From the NCBI GenBank assembly GCA_035695045.1, contig DASSEX010000040.1, forward strand, positions 27,958 through 91,957: a DNA stretch of 64,000 nucleotides, given 5' to 3'. The notes under the pieces were generated by a model. It ran no database searches. It was given only the letters and a program-made list of their open reading frames with translations, and was not told the origin of the DNA. Origin of the DNA: DASSKP01 sp035695045. GTDB lineage: Bacteria; Actinomycetota; Actinomycetes; JAFAQI01. The translations under genes and the position numbers were made by a program. Below are positions 25,552 through 38,493 of this stretch, piece after piece; the first letter of the stretch is position 1, and every line of letters starts with the position of its first letter.

Positions 25552-26541
25552 TCAGCGCCGGCCGCGCTTGCGGTTGCGGTTGCGGTTGGCGGGGCGGCCG
25601 GGAGCAGGCCGGGGCAGCGGCTCCCCGCCCGTGGCCGACGAGCCGCTCGGCGCGGGGGAGGCCGGCCGCGTCGGCTTCGCGCCGGGTGCGGGGCCGGTGA
25701 TCTGCGGCTTGTTCGCCGCAGCGGCGGCGTCGTTGGCGTCCATCCGCGAGATCACGAAGTGTTGCTGGCCCATGCTCCACAGGTTGGTCGTGAGCCAGTA
25801 CAGCAGCACACCCATCGGGAATCGATAGCCGAAGATCGCGAAGGTCAGCGGCAGGACGTAGAGCATGACCTTCTGCTGCTGGGCCATCTGGTCGCTGCCG
25901 GTGCCGGCCGCCTTGTTGCGGGCCATCAGCTGGCGCTGCGTCCAGAACGTCGAGGCGCCCATGAGCACGATCAGGACGACCGTGAGGATCTTGGTGGAGG
26001 CCGTGCTGCCGCCCACCAGGTGCAGGAACTCCTTGCTGGAGTCGAAGGCCGCGCTGATCGGCACACCGAAGATCTTGGAGACCGCCGCGGAGTGCACCAG
26101 GTCGGCCGAAATGCCGTAATGGCTGCTGAAACAGTCAGGCGCCTGCAGGTCGACGCAGCCCTTGTTCGGCTTGATCGAGTTGAGCACGCGGAACAGCGCC
26201 AGGAAGACCGGGATCTGAAGGATCAGCGGAAGGCAACCGGCGAACGGGTTCGCGCCGTGCTCCTTCCACAGCGCCATCATCTCCTGGTTGAGGCGCTCCT
26301 TGTCGTTCTTGTACTTGGCCTGCAGCTCCTTCATCTTCGGCTGCAGGACCTGCATCGCCCGCATGTTGCGGGTCTGCTTGACGAACAGCGGGAAGAGCAG
26401 CAGCCGCATGGCGACGGTCAGCAGGACGATCGACAGCGCCCATGACCAGCCGTTGGTCTTGCCGAGCACGGGCGCGAGCACCGCATGGATGTGGACGATC
26501 AGCCAGGCGATCGCCTCGTAGAACGGGTTCAGCAGACTCAC
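25552..26541 (-). CDS. yidC: Membrane protein insertase YidC
   Basis: 329 residues, the short actinobacterial form without a large periplasmic domain. First segment near 10-30, then the conserved hydrophilic-groove helix MRLLLFPLFVKQTRNMRAMQ, the cytoplasmic hairpin QPKMKELQAKYKNDKERLNQE, ANPFAGCLPLILQIPVF, and a basic C-tail (NRNRNRKRGRR) that probably contacts ribosomes. ATG 26541 overlaps the yidD stop. Confidence 0.95.
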   Translation of the reverse strand: MSLLNPFYEAIAWLIVHIHAVLAPVLGKTNGWSWALSIVLLTVAMRLLLFPLFVKQTRNMRAMQVLQPKMKELQAKYKNDKERLNQEMMALWKEHGANPFAGCLPLILQIPVFLALFRVLNSIKPNKGCVDLQAPDCFSSHYGISADLVHSAAVSKIFGVPISAAFDSSKEFLHLVGGSTASTKILTVVLIVLMGASTFWTQRQLMARNKAAGTGSDQMAQQQKVMLYVLPLTFAIFGYRFPMGVLLYWLTTNLWSMGQQHFVISRMDANDAAAAANKPQITGPAPGAKPTRPASPAPSGSSATGGEPLPRPAPGRPANRNRNRKRGRR

Positions 26542-26789
26542 AGCTGCGCCTCCGCGCGGGATGCGCCGGAGCGGGCGCTCGAGGGAACCGGGTCATAGCC
26601 CCCGGCATGGAACGGGTGGCAACGCGCCACGCGCCGCACTGCCAGCCAGCTCCCGCGGGCGGCGCCGTGGCACTCGACGGCCTCGACCGCGTACGCGCTG
26701 CACGAGGGCACGAACCGGCACCGTGGCGCGAGCATCGGGCTGACCAGCCGGCGGTACACACGAAGCACCGCGAGCAGGACCGCGCTCAC
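26538..26789 (-). CDS. yidD: Membrane protein insertion efficiency factor YidD
   Basis: 83 residues with the family's conserved core PMLAPRCRFVPSCSAYAVEA and CHPFHAGGYDPVP. Small membrane-associated helper of YidC-dependent insertion. GTG 26789 overlaps the rnpA stop; the longer upstream frame is rnpA in another register. Confidence 0.92.
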   Translation of the reverse strand: MSAVLLAVLRVYRRLVSPMLAPRCRFVPSCSAYAVEAVECHGAARGSWLAVRRVARCHPFHAGGYDPVPSSARSGASRAEAQL

Positions 26790-27136
26790 CGCGCACCGAC
26801 CTGGCGGCCGAGCGCACGGTCCAGGGCGCGATCGAGATCGGCGGCCAGCTGCACCGACGAGCGACCTGACGCTGACGGATTCACCCGTACGACGAGGCGT
26901 GATCCGCACGGGAGCCGGTCGAGCCGGTCACGGAGCAGATGGCGCAGCCGGCGACGTACCCGGTTACGGTCGACCGCACCACCAACCGCGCGGCTCACGA
27001 TGAAACCCACCTGCGGAGCACCGTGCGTGCCGCTCGCGAGGTGGACGACGAGCGTGGGCGCGGCAGCACGCACACCGCGTCGTACGGCGGCGGTGAACTC
27101 GGTGCGCGCACGCATGCGTGCCGCGGCCGGCAGCAC
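26786..27136 (-). CDS. rnpA: Ribonuclease P protein component
   Basis: 116 residues. Starts VLPAAARMRARTEFTAAVRRG (GTG 27136), the family's normal N-terminus, and carries the RNR motif in GGAVDRNRVRRRLRHLLRD that contacts RNase P RNA. Follows rpmH by 14 nt, the near-universal arrangement. An in-frame extension to 27370 overlaps rpmH and the rpmH leader and is rejected. Confidence 0.94.
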   Translation of the reverse strand: MLPAAARMRARTEFTAAVRRGVRAAAPTLVVHLASGTHGAPQVGFIVSRAVGGAVDRNRVRRRLRHLLRDRLDRLPCGSRLVVRVNPSASGRSSVQLAADLDRALDRALGRQVGAR

Positions 27137-27150
27137 GGACGGCCGGCGCG

Positions 27151-27288
27151 TCAGGCCGAGAGCCGGGCGCGGCCCTTGCGCCGGCGGCCGGCGAGGATGG
27201 CACGACCGGCGCGGGTGCGCATGCGCAGGCGGAACCCATGGGTCTTCGCCCGGCGCCGATTGTTCGGCTGGAACGTCCGCTTGCTCAC
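27151..27288 (-). CDS. rpmH: 50S ribosomal protein L34
   Basis: 45 residues, complete: SKRTFQPNNRRRAKTHGFRL, then RMRTRAGRAILAGRRRKGR. GTG 27288 is preceded by GGGAG. First gene of the leftward rpmH-rnpA-yidD-yidC-khpB-rsmG-parA-parB run. Confidence 0.97.
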   Translation of the reverse strand: MSKRTFQPNNRRRAKTHGFRLRMRTRAGRAILAGRRRKGRARLSA

Positions 27289-27384
27289 CGAGGAACTCCC
27301 CACACAAGGCCCGGGCCATCTCGTCGGAGCGGCCGGGAAACATATCGAGCGGCAGGCTGGCGCCACCCATAGGCGGCTGCGACT

Positions 27385-27414
27385 ACGGTACGGGCGCAGT
27401 CGGACCAGGGTCAA
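27385..27414 (-). promoter_or_regulatory. rpmH promoter
   Basis: Minus strand: TTGACC (27414-27409), 18-nt spacer, TACCGT (27390-27385). Near-consensus housekeeping promoter giving a leader of about 90 nt before rpmH. Confidence 0.7.
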
Positions 27415-27488
27415 ACCGGCCCCCGCGCGACAGTCGGGACGAGGGTCAAGACGACACGCCGAGCGTCGACCACAGATTGTCGGCGGGT

Positions 27489-27497
27489 TGTGGAGAA
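27489..27497 (-). promoter_or_regulatory. DnaA box (TTCTCCACA)
   Basis: Read on the minus strand it fits the actinobacterial consensus YYVTCCACA exactly. It lies 5 bp upstream of the dnaA -35 element, a position suited to autorepression. Confidence 0.65.
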
Positions 27498-27501
27498 CCG
27501 C

Positions 27502-27531
27502 TTGCTGCCGTTACGCGCAGGCTGTTAGCGT
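27502..27531 (+). promoter_or_regulatory. Probable dnaA promoter
   Basis: TTGCTG (27502-27507), 18-nt spacer, TAGCGT (27526-27531). Predicts a dnaA leader of about 230 nt containing the second DnaA-box cluster. Confidence 0.5.
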
Positions 27532-27645
27532 GCCCGCCACCGGCTCTTCCCCCGCCGTCCACCAAGACGGCGCACGCACGTCGTGTTCGTCGGTGAAGTC
27601 TTCCTTCAGTTCCGTGTCGAGCGGGCCAGCGATGGTCTGTTCACA

Positions 27646-27678
27646 TGATCCACAGTCTGTGGACGCTCATGTGGACGA
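27646..27678. promoter_or_regulatory. DnaA-box cluster (three boxes)
   Basis: TGATCCACA at 27646-27654 (+, one mismatch), GCGTCCACA at 27658-27666 (-, one mismatch), and TCGTCCACA at 27670-27678 (-, exact match to YYVTCCACA). Spaced 12 bp centre to centre, about one helical turn. Confidence 0.65.
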
Positions 27679-27768
27679 AGCTCGCCGACGGGGCCGATCA
27701 GGCTTCGCAGGGGGCTCGTCGCGGCGAACATTTGGGGTGCAAGGTGCAGAAAATCGCCGGGAGAGCCG

Positions 27769-29157
27769 ATGACTGAGGACACCCTCGACCTGGAAGCCGT
27801 ATGGATCCGGGCGATCGCCGACCTCGGCGACGACGTGCTCCCCGCGCAGCACCGGGCGTGGATGCGGCTGACCCGGCCGCTTGCCCTCGTCCAGGACACC
27901 GCGGTGCTCGCGACACCCAACGACTTCGCTCGTGAGGTGCTCGACACCAAGCTTCGGCCGGTGATCATGGACGCGTTGTCGCGCCAGCTCGGCCGTGACG
28001 TGCGGGTCGCCGTCACCGTCGAGGCCGACCCGGCAGCCACCGCGCCCGTCGAACCCGAGCCCGAACCGATCGCCGAGGCGGCCCCGCCGGCGGCGATGTT
28101 GCCGCGGCCGGGGAGTCGCGAGTCGTCCCGGCTCAACCCGAAATACCAGTTCGACACGTTCGTGATCGGTTCGAGCAACCGGTTCGCTCACGCCGCGGCG
28201 TTCGCGGTGGCGGAAGCGCCGGCCAAGGCCTACAACCCGCTGTTCATCTACGGCGAGTCCGGGCTCGGCAAGACCCACCTGCTGCACGCGATCGGCCACT
28301 ACACCCAGCACCTCTACGCCGGGCACCGCGTGCGCTACGTGAGCTCCGAGGAGTTCACCAACGACTTCATCAACTCGATCCGCGACGGTCGCGCCGACGG
28401 GTTCCGCAAGCGCTACCGCGAGATCGACGTCCTCCTGGTCGACGACATCCAGTTCCTGGAGAACAAGGAGCAGACGCAGGAGGAGTTCTTCCACACCTTC
28501 AACACCCTGCACAACGCCAACAAGCAGATCGTGATCTCCAGCGACCGGCCGCCCAAGCAGCTGGTCACCCTGGAGGACCGGCTGCGCAACCGGTTCGAGT
28601 GGGGGCTCATCACCGACGTCCAGCCGCCCGAGCTGGAGACCCGCATCGCCATCCTGCGCAAGAAGGCCGCGCAGGAGCGGCTCGATGCGCCGCCGGAGGT
28701 CCTCGAGTTCATCGCCGGCAAGATCGCGAGCAACATCCGCGAGCTCGAGGGCGCCCTGATCCGCGTGACCGCCTTCGCAAGCCTCAACCGTCAGGGTGTC
28801 GACCTGGCCCTCGCCGAAGTCGTCCTGAAGGACCTCATCGCCGATGCCGCAGGGCCGGAGATCACCGCTGCGACGATCATGGCCCAGACGGCGGCCTACT
28901 TCGGCATCACGATCGAGGACCTGTGCGGCTCCTCACGCAGCCGGGTCCTCGTGACCGCACGGCAAATCGCGATGTACCTCTGCCGTGAGCTCACCGACCT
29001 CTCGCTGCCGAAGATCGGCCAGCAGTTCGGTGGCCGCGACCACACCACGGTCATGCACGCCGACCGCAAGATCCGCTCGCTCATGGCCGAGCGCCGGTCC
29101 GTCTACAACCAGGTCAGCGAGTTGACCAACCGGATCAAGTCGCAGGCGCGCGGGTGA
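27769..29157 (+). CDS. dnaA: Chromosomal replication initiator DnaA
   Basis: 462 residues; AAA+ ATPase that opens oriC. Domain I about 1-80, a variable Pro/Glu linker (about 85-120), domain III with Walker A GESGLGKTHLL, Walker B LLVDDIQFL and sensor SSDRPPKQL, and domain IV with the DnaA signature GGRDHTTVMHADRKI that reads DnaA boxes. ATG 27769 has GGGAGAG upstream. Confidence 0.97.
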   Translation: MTEDTLDLEAVWIRAIADLGDDVLPAQHRAWMRLTRPLALVQDTAVLATPNDFAREVLDTKLRPVIMDALSRQLGRDVRVAVTVEADPAATAPVEPEPEPIAEAAPPAAMLPRPGSRESSRLNPKYQFDTFVIGSSNRFAHAAAFAVAEAPAKAYNPLFIYGESGLGKTHLLHAIGHYTQHLYAGHRVRYVSSEEFTNDFINSIRDGRADGFRKRYREIDVLLVDDIQFLENKEQTQEEFFHTFNTLHNANKQIVISSDRPPKQLVTLEDRLRNRFEWGLITDVQPPELETRIAILRKKAAQERLDAPPEVLEFIAGKIASNIRELEGALIRVTAFASLNRQGVDLALAEVVLKDLIADAAGPEITAATIMAQTAAYFGITIEDLCGSSRSRVLVTARQIAMYLCRELTDLSLPKIGQQFGGRDHTTVMHADRKIRSLMAERRSVYNQVSELTNRIKSQARG

Positions 29158-29227
29158 CGGTCACACCACTTCCCCCACGTCGCACCATCCACGTCCACCT
29201 CACCCGTGCACAGGCTGGGGACAACCT

Positions 29228-29236
29228 TGTGGACGT
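29228..29236 (-). promoter_or_regulatory. DnaA box-like site (ACGTCCACA)
   Basis: One mismatch (first base) to YYVTCCACA, minus strand, inside the putative oriC. Confidence 0.5.
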
Positions 29237-29294
29237 GCCGCTCGGCCGGCGCGGTCCGGCGCTCGTCCACCGCCCCCGACCCTCACACCCAACG

Positions 29295-29303
29295 TTCTCC
29301 ACA
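29295..29303 (+). promoter_or_regulatory. DnaA box (TTCTCCACA)
   Basis: Exact match to YYVTCCACA and identical to the box upstream of the dnaA promoter. Confidence 0.65.
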
Positions 29304-29455
29304 TCCGGCGGGGACGGCGTACGACGTCCTGACCTGCGGAATCGCCCGTCGTCCCCAGCGTCCACCGCACAGACGACTGACGACTTCTCGAGATTTCTTG
29401 TCCGACCAAAAACAGAGACTGTGGGCAGTGCCGCGGTCCGGGAGGTAGACAGCCC

Positions 29456-30583
29456 ATGAAGATCCGAGTCGAGCGCGACCAGCTGGCCGACGCCGTCGCC
29501 TGGGCCGCGCGCATCCTGCCCCAGAAGAGCCAGCTCCCGGTCCTGTCCGGTCTTCGGCTGGACGCGGCGGCCGACGGTGGCCTGCGGCTGTCCGGTTTCG
29601 ACTACGAGGTCTCGGCCGAGGCCACGCTCGACGTGACCGTCGCGGAGGCCGGTGCCGTGCTCGTCCCCGGACGACTGCTGGCCGACATCACTCGCAGCCT
29701 GCCGGGCCAGCCGGTCGAGCTGTCGACGGACGGCAGCCGTGTCCAGCTCGCCTGTGGGTCGGCGCGGTTCACGCTGCCGACGCTGCCGCTCGACGAATAC
29801 CCCTCGCTCCCCGGCATGCCGGAAGTCGCGGGCACGCTCGGCAGCGATGCGTTCGCGGCGGCGGTGTCCTCCGTCGCCGTGGCAGCGGGCCGGGACGACA
29901 CGCTGCCGGTCCTCACCGGCATCCGGATCGAGATCGACGGCGAGGACGTCACCCTCGCGGCCACCGATCGCTACCGCCTTGCCGTCCGGACGCTGCGGTG
30001 GCAGCCGGTCGACCCGGCGATGCAGGCGACGGCGCTCGTGCCGGCCCGCACCCTGGCCGAGGCGGCGAAGTCGCTCACGGCCGGTGCCGAGGTCACGCTC
30101 GCCCTCGCCTCCGGGGGGACCGGCGAGGGTCTCCTCGGCCTGTCCGGCGCCACCCGCAAGGCGACGACGCGGCTGCTCGACGGAGAGTTCCCGAAGTACC
30201 GCTCGCTGCTTCCGGACTCCTCGTCCGGCATGGCCGTGGTCGACGCGGCGGCGCTCACCGAGGCGGTGCGTCGTGTCTCGCTCGTGGCGACTCGGACGTC
30301 GCCGGTCCGGCTGTCCTTCGACGCTGACACGGTGACACTCGAGGCGGGCGGGCTCGACGAGGCCGAGGCGGCGGAGTCCCTGCCGACCACTTTCGACGGC
30401 GAACCGCTGACGATCGCGTTCAACCCGACCTACCTGCTCGACGGCCTGTCCGCGATCGACTCGGACGAGGCGCGGCTCGCGTTCACCGGAGCGACCAAGC
30501 CGGCGGTCCTGACCGGCAAGTCCGGGGAGAGCGGCGCCGGCGACTACCGCTATTTGCTGATGCCGGTGCGGCTGGCCGGCTGA
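29456..30583 (+). CDS. dnaN: DNA polymerase III sliding clamp (beta)
   Basis: 375 residues, the normal length, with three topologically similar domains; the N-terminal MKIRVERDQLADAVAWAARI, the central TDRYRLAVRTL, and the C-terminal YRYLLMPVRL that forms the partner-binding pocket. GGGAGG upstream of ATG 29456. First gene after the origin on the rightward arm. Confidence 0.97.
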   Translation: MKIRVERDQLADAVAWAARILPQKSQLPVLSGLRLDAAADGGLRLSGFDYEVSAEATLDVTVAEAGAVLVPGRLLADITRSLPGQPVELSTDGSRVQLACGSARFTLPTLPLDEYPSLPGMPEVAGTLGSDAFAAAVSSVAVAAGRDDTLPVLTGIRIEIDGEDVTLAATDRYRLAVRTLRWQPVDPAMQATALVPARTLAEAAKSLTAGAEVTLALASGGTGEGLLGLSGATRKATTRLLDGEFPKYRSLLPDSSSGMAVVDAAALTEAVRRVSLVATRTSPVRLSFDADTVTLEAGGLDEAEAAESLPTTFDGEPLTIAFNPTYLLDGLSAIDSDEARLAFTGATKPAVLTGKSGESGAGDYRYLLMPVRLAG

Positions 30584-30634
30584 GGCACGGGGCAGGATCA
30601 CCGCCGGGACGACACGCACACGAGGAGGCATCGC

Positions 30635-31597
<963 letters not shown>

Positions 31598-31610
31598 GCG
31601 CGGGGCGCCG

Positions 31611-32753
31611 GTGCACCTCCGTCATCTGTCGATCACCGACTTCCGGTCCTATCCGGAGGCGGAGCTGGAGCTGGCGCCCGGTGTGACCGCGCTCGTGGGC
31701 CCCAACGGCCAGGGCAAGACCAACCTCGTCGAAGCGGCGGGCTACCTCGCCACGCTCGGCAGCCATCGCGTGGCGACCGACGCGCCCCTCGTACGCTCCG
31801 GCGCGGAGCGGGCGATCGTGCGCGGCGTCGTTGTCCGGGACGGCCGTGACATCCGGCTCGAGGTCGAGATCACGCCGGGCAAGGCCAACCGGGCTCGTGT
31901 CAACGGCGCACCGGTGTCTCGACCGCGCGAGATTCTCGGCGCGCTGCGCACGGTGCTGTTCGCGCCGGAGGACCTGGCCATCGTCAAGGGCGATCCGGGT
32001 GAGCGTCGACGTTTCCTCGACGAGCTCCTCGTCAGCCGGACCCCGCGCTTCGCCGGCGTCCGTGCCGACTACGACCGGGTGCTGAAGCAGCGCAACGCGC
32101 TGCTGAAGTCATCCGGCGCCGCCCGCCGCGCCGGCGGCTCCGCGCTGCGCACCCTTGACGTGTGGGACAGCCATCTCGCGACGGCCGGAGCGGAGCTGCT
32201 CGCCGGCCGGTTGGAGCTGGTGGATGCCCTGGCGCCGCTCGTGGACAAGGCGTACGCCGCGATCAGCGGGGGCAGTGGCGGCCCGGCGGGCATCTCCTAC
32301 CGGTCTTCGCTCGACGAGGTGGGCACCACGCCGGGTGCGCCGGGCGCCGACCGCGACGTGCTCGCCGCGGCACTGGCTGCGGCACTGGCCGGCGTCCGCG
32401 ACCAGGAGCTCGATCGCGGCGTAACGCTCGTAGGCCCACACCGCGACGAGCTGCTGCTGACCCTCGGTGAGCTTCCGGCCAAGGGCTATGCCAGCCACGG
32501 TGAGTCGTGGTCGTTCGCCCTGGCTCTGCGCCTCGCCGCCTACGACCTGCTCCGCGCCGACGGCGGCGAGCCGGTGCTGGTGCTCGACGACGTCTTCGCA
32601 GAGCTCGACGACATCCGGCGCGACCAGCTCGCAGAGCTGGTGGCTCCTGCCGAGCAGGTGCTCGTGACGGCGGCCTTCGCCGGCGACGTACCAGCCGCTC
32701 TGACCGGCGCCCGGTACGACGTCGAGGGCGGGCGGGTCACCCGTGTCCGGTGA
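31611..32753 (+). CDS. recF: DNA replication/repair protein RecF
   Basis: 380-residue SMC-like ATPase that loads RecA at gaps. Starts VHLRHLSITDFRSYPEAELE, Walker A VGPNGQGKTNLVEA, signature GESWSFALALRLA region, Walker B PVLVLDDVFAELDD. GTG 31611 is the family start; the longer frame overlaps gnd. Confidence 0.95.
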   Translation: MHLRHLSITDFRSYPEAELELAPGVTALVGPNGQGKTNLVEAAGYLATLGSHRVATDAPLVRSGAERAIVRGVVVRDGRDIRLEVEITPGKANRARVNGAPVSRPREILGALRTVLFAPEDLAIVKGDPGERRRFLDELLVSRTPRFAGVRADYDRVLKQRNALLKSSGAARRAGGSALRTLDVWDSHLATAGAELLAGRLELVDALAPLVDKAYAAISGGSGGPAGISYRSSLDEVGTTPGAPGADRDVLAAALAAALAGVRDQELDRGVTLVGPHRDELLLTLGELPAKGYASHGESWSFALALRLAAYDLLRADGGEPVLVLDDVFAELDDIRRDQLAELVAPAEQVLVTAAFAGDVPAALTGARYDVEGGRVTRVR

Positions 32754-33255
32754 CCCGGAAGAGACCCCGCCGGACGACCGCACACAGGCCCGGCGGCTGC
32801 TCGACCGCGCCCGGCGGGGCGGACCGGCGCCTGCCCGCCGTCCGCGCCGGCGACCGCTACCACCGGACGAGCAGCCGTGGAGTGGTCCGGGTGCCGATGC
32901 CCGCGATCCGGCACCGCTCGGCGCGTCGCTCGACGACCTCGTCCGCGAGCAGCGGTGGGAGGCCACCGTCCGCTCGGCCGGGCTGTCGGCGCGCTGGGAG
33001 CAGATCGTGGGCGCGGACATCGCGGCGCACTGCCGACCCGAACGACTGGTCGACGGTGAGCTGACCTGTGTCGCGGAGTCGACGGCCTGGGCGACCCAGA
33101 TCCGGCTGCTCAACCGGCAGATCCTGGAGCGGGTCGCGGCCGCACTCGGCGCCGGCGTCGTCCGGTCGCTGCGGGTGCACGGGCCGGCCGCCCCGGACTG
33201 GCGCCACGGGCCGCTGCGGGTGCGAGGTCGCGGCCCGCGTGACACGTATGGCTGA
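32743..33255 (+). CDS. dciA: DciA-type DUF721 protein (replicative helicase loader/operator)
   Basis: 170 residues with a DUF721 domain in the C-terminal half (RWEQIVGADIAAHCRPERLV, STAWATQIRLLNRQILERV). DciA proteins promote loading of DnaB where DnaC is absent. A basic, Pro-rich N-terminal 60 residues is unstructured. GTG 32743 overlaps the recF 3' end by 11 bp. Corresponds to mycobacterial Rv0004. Confidence 0.88.
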   Translation: MSGDPEETPPDDRTQARRLLDRARRGGPAPARRPRRRPLPPDEQPWSGPGADARDPAPLGASLDDLVREQRWEATVRSAGLSARWEQIVGADIAAHCRPERLVDGELTCVAESTAWATQIRLLNRQILERVAAALGAGVVRSLRVHGPAAPDWRHGPLRVRGRGPRDTYG

Positions 33256-33480
33256 GCGCCTCGCCGGGGGTTTGTCAAGCCCCTCCCACGTGGGGGGACC
33301 TTTCCCCGCCCGTGCTCACGCGCCACGCGAGTCCACAGGTGCCGGGGAATGGGCATTCTCGTCGGCCTGACGGATAGACTGGAGGCATCCCACCACGACG
33401 CTCGGGCCTGAACGCGTGCCTGCAGCCCGTGACCACGAACGAAGCACGCGCCGCGGCGCGCTGACGAGCGGGAGCGCTCC

Positions 33481-35436
33481 TTGTCCTACGACGCCCGATC
33501 CATCAAGGTTCTCGAGGGTCTGGAGGCGGTTCGCAAGCGGCCCGGCATGTACATCGGGTCGACCGGTGAGCGTGGTCTGCACCACCTGGTCTACGAGGTG
33601 GTCGACAACGCGGTCGACGAGGCGCTCGCCGGCCATGCCGACACCATCGTCTGCACCTTGCTGGCTGATGGCGGCGTACGAGTCCAGGACAACGGGCGAG
33701 GCATCCCCGTCGACCGGCATCCGGTGGAGAAGCGCCCGGCGGTCGAGGTCGTCCTCACGACCTTGCACGCGGGCGGCAAGTTCGACGGCTCGTCTTATGC
33801 CGTCTCCGGTGGTCTGCACGGCGTCGGTGTCTCTGTCGTCAACGCGCTGTCGAGCCGGCTCGAGGTCGAGATCAAGCGAGACGGCTTCGTCTGGACGCAG
33901 GCCTATGTCGAAGGTGGCCGGCCGGCCGCGGCCCTGAAGAAGGGCGCCGCGACCAAGGCGACCGGCACGACGGTGACCTTCTGGGCGGATCCGACGATCT
34001 TCGAGACGACGCAGTACTCCTTCGAGACGCTCGCACGCCGGCTGCAGGAGATGGCGTTCCTCAACGCCGGTCTGTCCATCACGCTGCGGGACGAGCGCGA
34101 CACCGGGGCGGTTGACGAGGGTGGGGCCGGTCTGGCGCCGACCGAGGTCGTCTTCCACTACAAGGGCGGCCTGCGTGACTTCGTCAAGCACCTCAACGCG
34201 ACGAAGCAGGCGGCCCACGACTCGGTCATCCACTTCACCACCGACACGCAGGGCATGGCGCTCGAGGTCGCGATGCAGTGGAACGGCACCTACGCAGAGA
34301 GCGTCTACACGTTCGCCAACACCATCAACACGCACGAAGGCGGCACCCACGAGGAGGGCTTCCGCGCTGCGCTGACGACGGTGGTCAACCGGTTCGCCCG
34401 CGAGCAGAAGATCCTCAAGGAGAAGGAAGACAACCTCACCGGTGACGACATCCGGGAGGGTCTCACCGCGATCGTCTCGGTGAAGATCGCGCAGCCGCAG
34501 TTCGAGGGTCAGACCAAGACCAAGCTCGGCAACACCGAGGCCAAGTCCTTCGTGCAGAAGGCGTGCAACGACTGGCTGGGCGACTGGTTCGAGCGCAACC
34601 CGCGCGAGGGCAAGACGATCGTGCAGAAGGCCGCGTCCGCGGCGCAGGCCCGCATCGCCGCGCGCAAGGCGCGCGACCTCGCGCGCGGGCGCAAGGGTCT
34701 GCTCGAGTCCAGCGGTCTGCCGGGCAAGCTCGCCGACTGCCAGTCCACCAACCCCGAAGAGTGCGAGCTCTACGTCGTCGAGGGCGACAGCGCGGGCGGC
34801 TCGGCCAAGGGTGGCCGCAACCCGATGAACCAGGCGATCCTGCCGATCCGCGGAAAGATCATCAACGTCGAGAAGGCGCGCATCGACCGGGTGCTGAAGA
34901 ACACCGAGGTCCAGGCGCTGATCACGGCCCTGGGCACCGGCATCCACGACGACTTCGACGTCGACAAGCTGCGCTACCACAAGATCGTGCTGATGGCCGA
35001 CGCCGATGTCGACGGTCAACACATCCGCACGTTGTTGCTGACGCTGCTCTTCCGGTTCATGAAGCCGCTCATCGAGCTCGGCTACGTCTACCTCGCGCAG
35101 CCACCGCTCTACAAGCTGAAGTGGAACAAGCCGCATGCGCCCGACTACGCCTACTCCGACCGCGAGCGCGACGGCCTGATCGAAGCAGGTCAGCAGGCGG
35201 GCAAGAAGCTGCCGAAGGAAGAAGGTATCCAGCGCTACAAGGGCCTCGGCGAGATGAACGCCGAAGAGCTGTGGGAGACGACGATGAACCCCGCGACCCG
35301 CGTGCTGCTGCAGGTCACCCTCGACGATGCCGCGACCGCCGATGAGCTGTTCAGCGTCCTGATGGGTGAGGACGTCGAGGCCCGTCGCGCGTTCATCACT
35401 CGCAACGCCAAAGACGTGCGGTTCCTCGACATCTAG
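33481..35436 (+). CDS. gyrB: DNA gyrase subunit B
   Basis: 651 residues: GHKL ATPase (VVDNAVDEALAG, DNGRGIPVD, GGLHGVGVSVVNALS), transducer, and TOPRIM (EGDSAGGSAKGGRN, ADADVDG) with the C-terminal GyrA-binding QRYKGLGEMN. The best start is TTG 33481, preceded by GGAG, since homologous similarity begins a few residues later (SIKVLEGLEAVRKRPGMYIG). A TAGACT -10-like element lies at 33375-33380, predicting a leader of about 95 nt. Confidence 0.96.
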   Translation: MSYDARSIKVLEGLEAVRKRPGMYIGSTGERGLHHLVYEVVDNAVDEALAGHADTIVCTLLADGGVRVQDNGRGIPVDRHPVEKRPAVEVVLTTLHAGGKFDGSSYAVSGGLHGVGVSVVNALSSRLEVEIKRDGFVWTQAYVEGGRPAAALKKGAATKATGTTVTFWADPTIFETTQYSFETLARRLQEMAFLNAGLSITLRDERDTGAVDEGGAGLAPTEVVFHYKGGLRDFVKHLNATKQAAHDSVIHFTTDTQGMALEVAMQWNGTYAESVYTFANTINTHEGGTHEEGFRAALTTVVNRFAREQKILKEKEDNLTGDDIREGLTAIVSVKIAQPQFEGQTKTKLGNTEAKSFVQKACNDWLGDWFERNPREGKTIVQKAASAAQARIAARKARDLARGRKGLLESSGLPGKLADCQSTNPEECELYVVEGDSAGGSAKGGRNPMNQAILPIRGKIINVEKARIDRVLKNTEVQALITALGTGIHDDFDVDKLRYHKIVLMADADVDGQHIRTLLLTLLFRFMKPLIELGYVYLAQPPLYKLKWNKPHAPDYAYSDRERDGLIEAGQQAGKKLPKEEGIQRYKGLGEMNAEELWETTMNPATRVLLQVTLDDAATADELFSVLMGEDVEARRAFITRNAKDVRFLDI

Positions 35437-35478
35437 ATGTCCACGACATCCACGGCCATTGAGAGCTAGGGATATTCC

Positions 35479-38489
<3,011 letters not shown>

Positions 38490-38493
<4 letters not shown>

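Larger units (their letters stand above)
27289..27768. other. rpmH-dnaA intergenic region (480 bp)
   Basis: Holds no gene that I can support. It contains the leftward rpmH promoter and leader, the rightward dnaA promoter, and four TCCACA-core DnaA boxes. The last 130 bp before dnaA (box cluster 27646-27678) may form part of the origin or the dnaA autoregulatory region. Confidence 0.7.
29158..29455. other. oriC: Putative oriC (dnaA-dnaN intergenic, 298 bp)
   Basis: Candidate origin by position. It contains one exact DnaA box (29295-29303), one single-mismatch box (29228-29236), several TCCAC-type partial sites, and a comparatively AT-rich stretch around 29383-29425 (GATTTCTTGTCCGACCAAAA) that could be the unwinding element. 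It is shorter and poorer in boxes than characterised actinobacterial origins, so the rpmH-dnaA boxes may contribute. Confidence 0.65.

Noticed and set aside
33346..33371. GGAAT upstream of gyrB as a second SigR promoter
   Set aside because: At 18-nt spacing the downstream element is GAC, not GTT.
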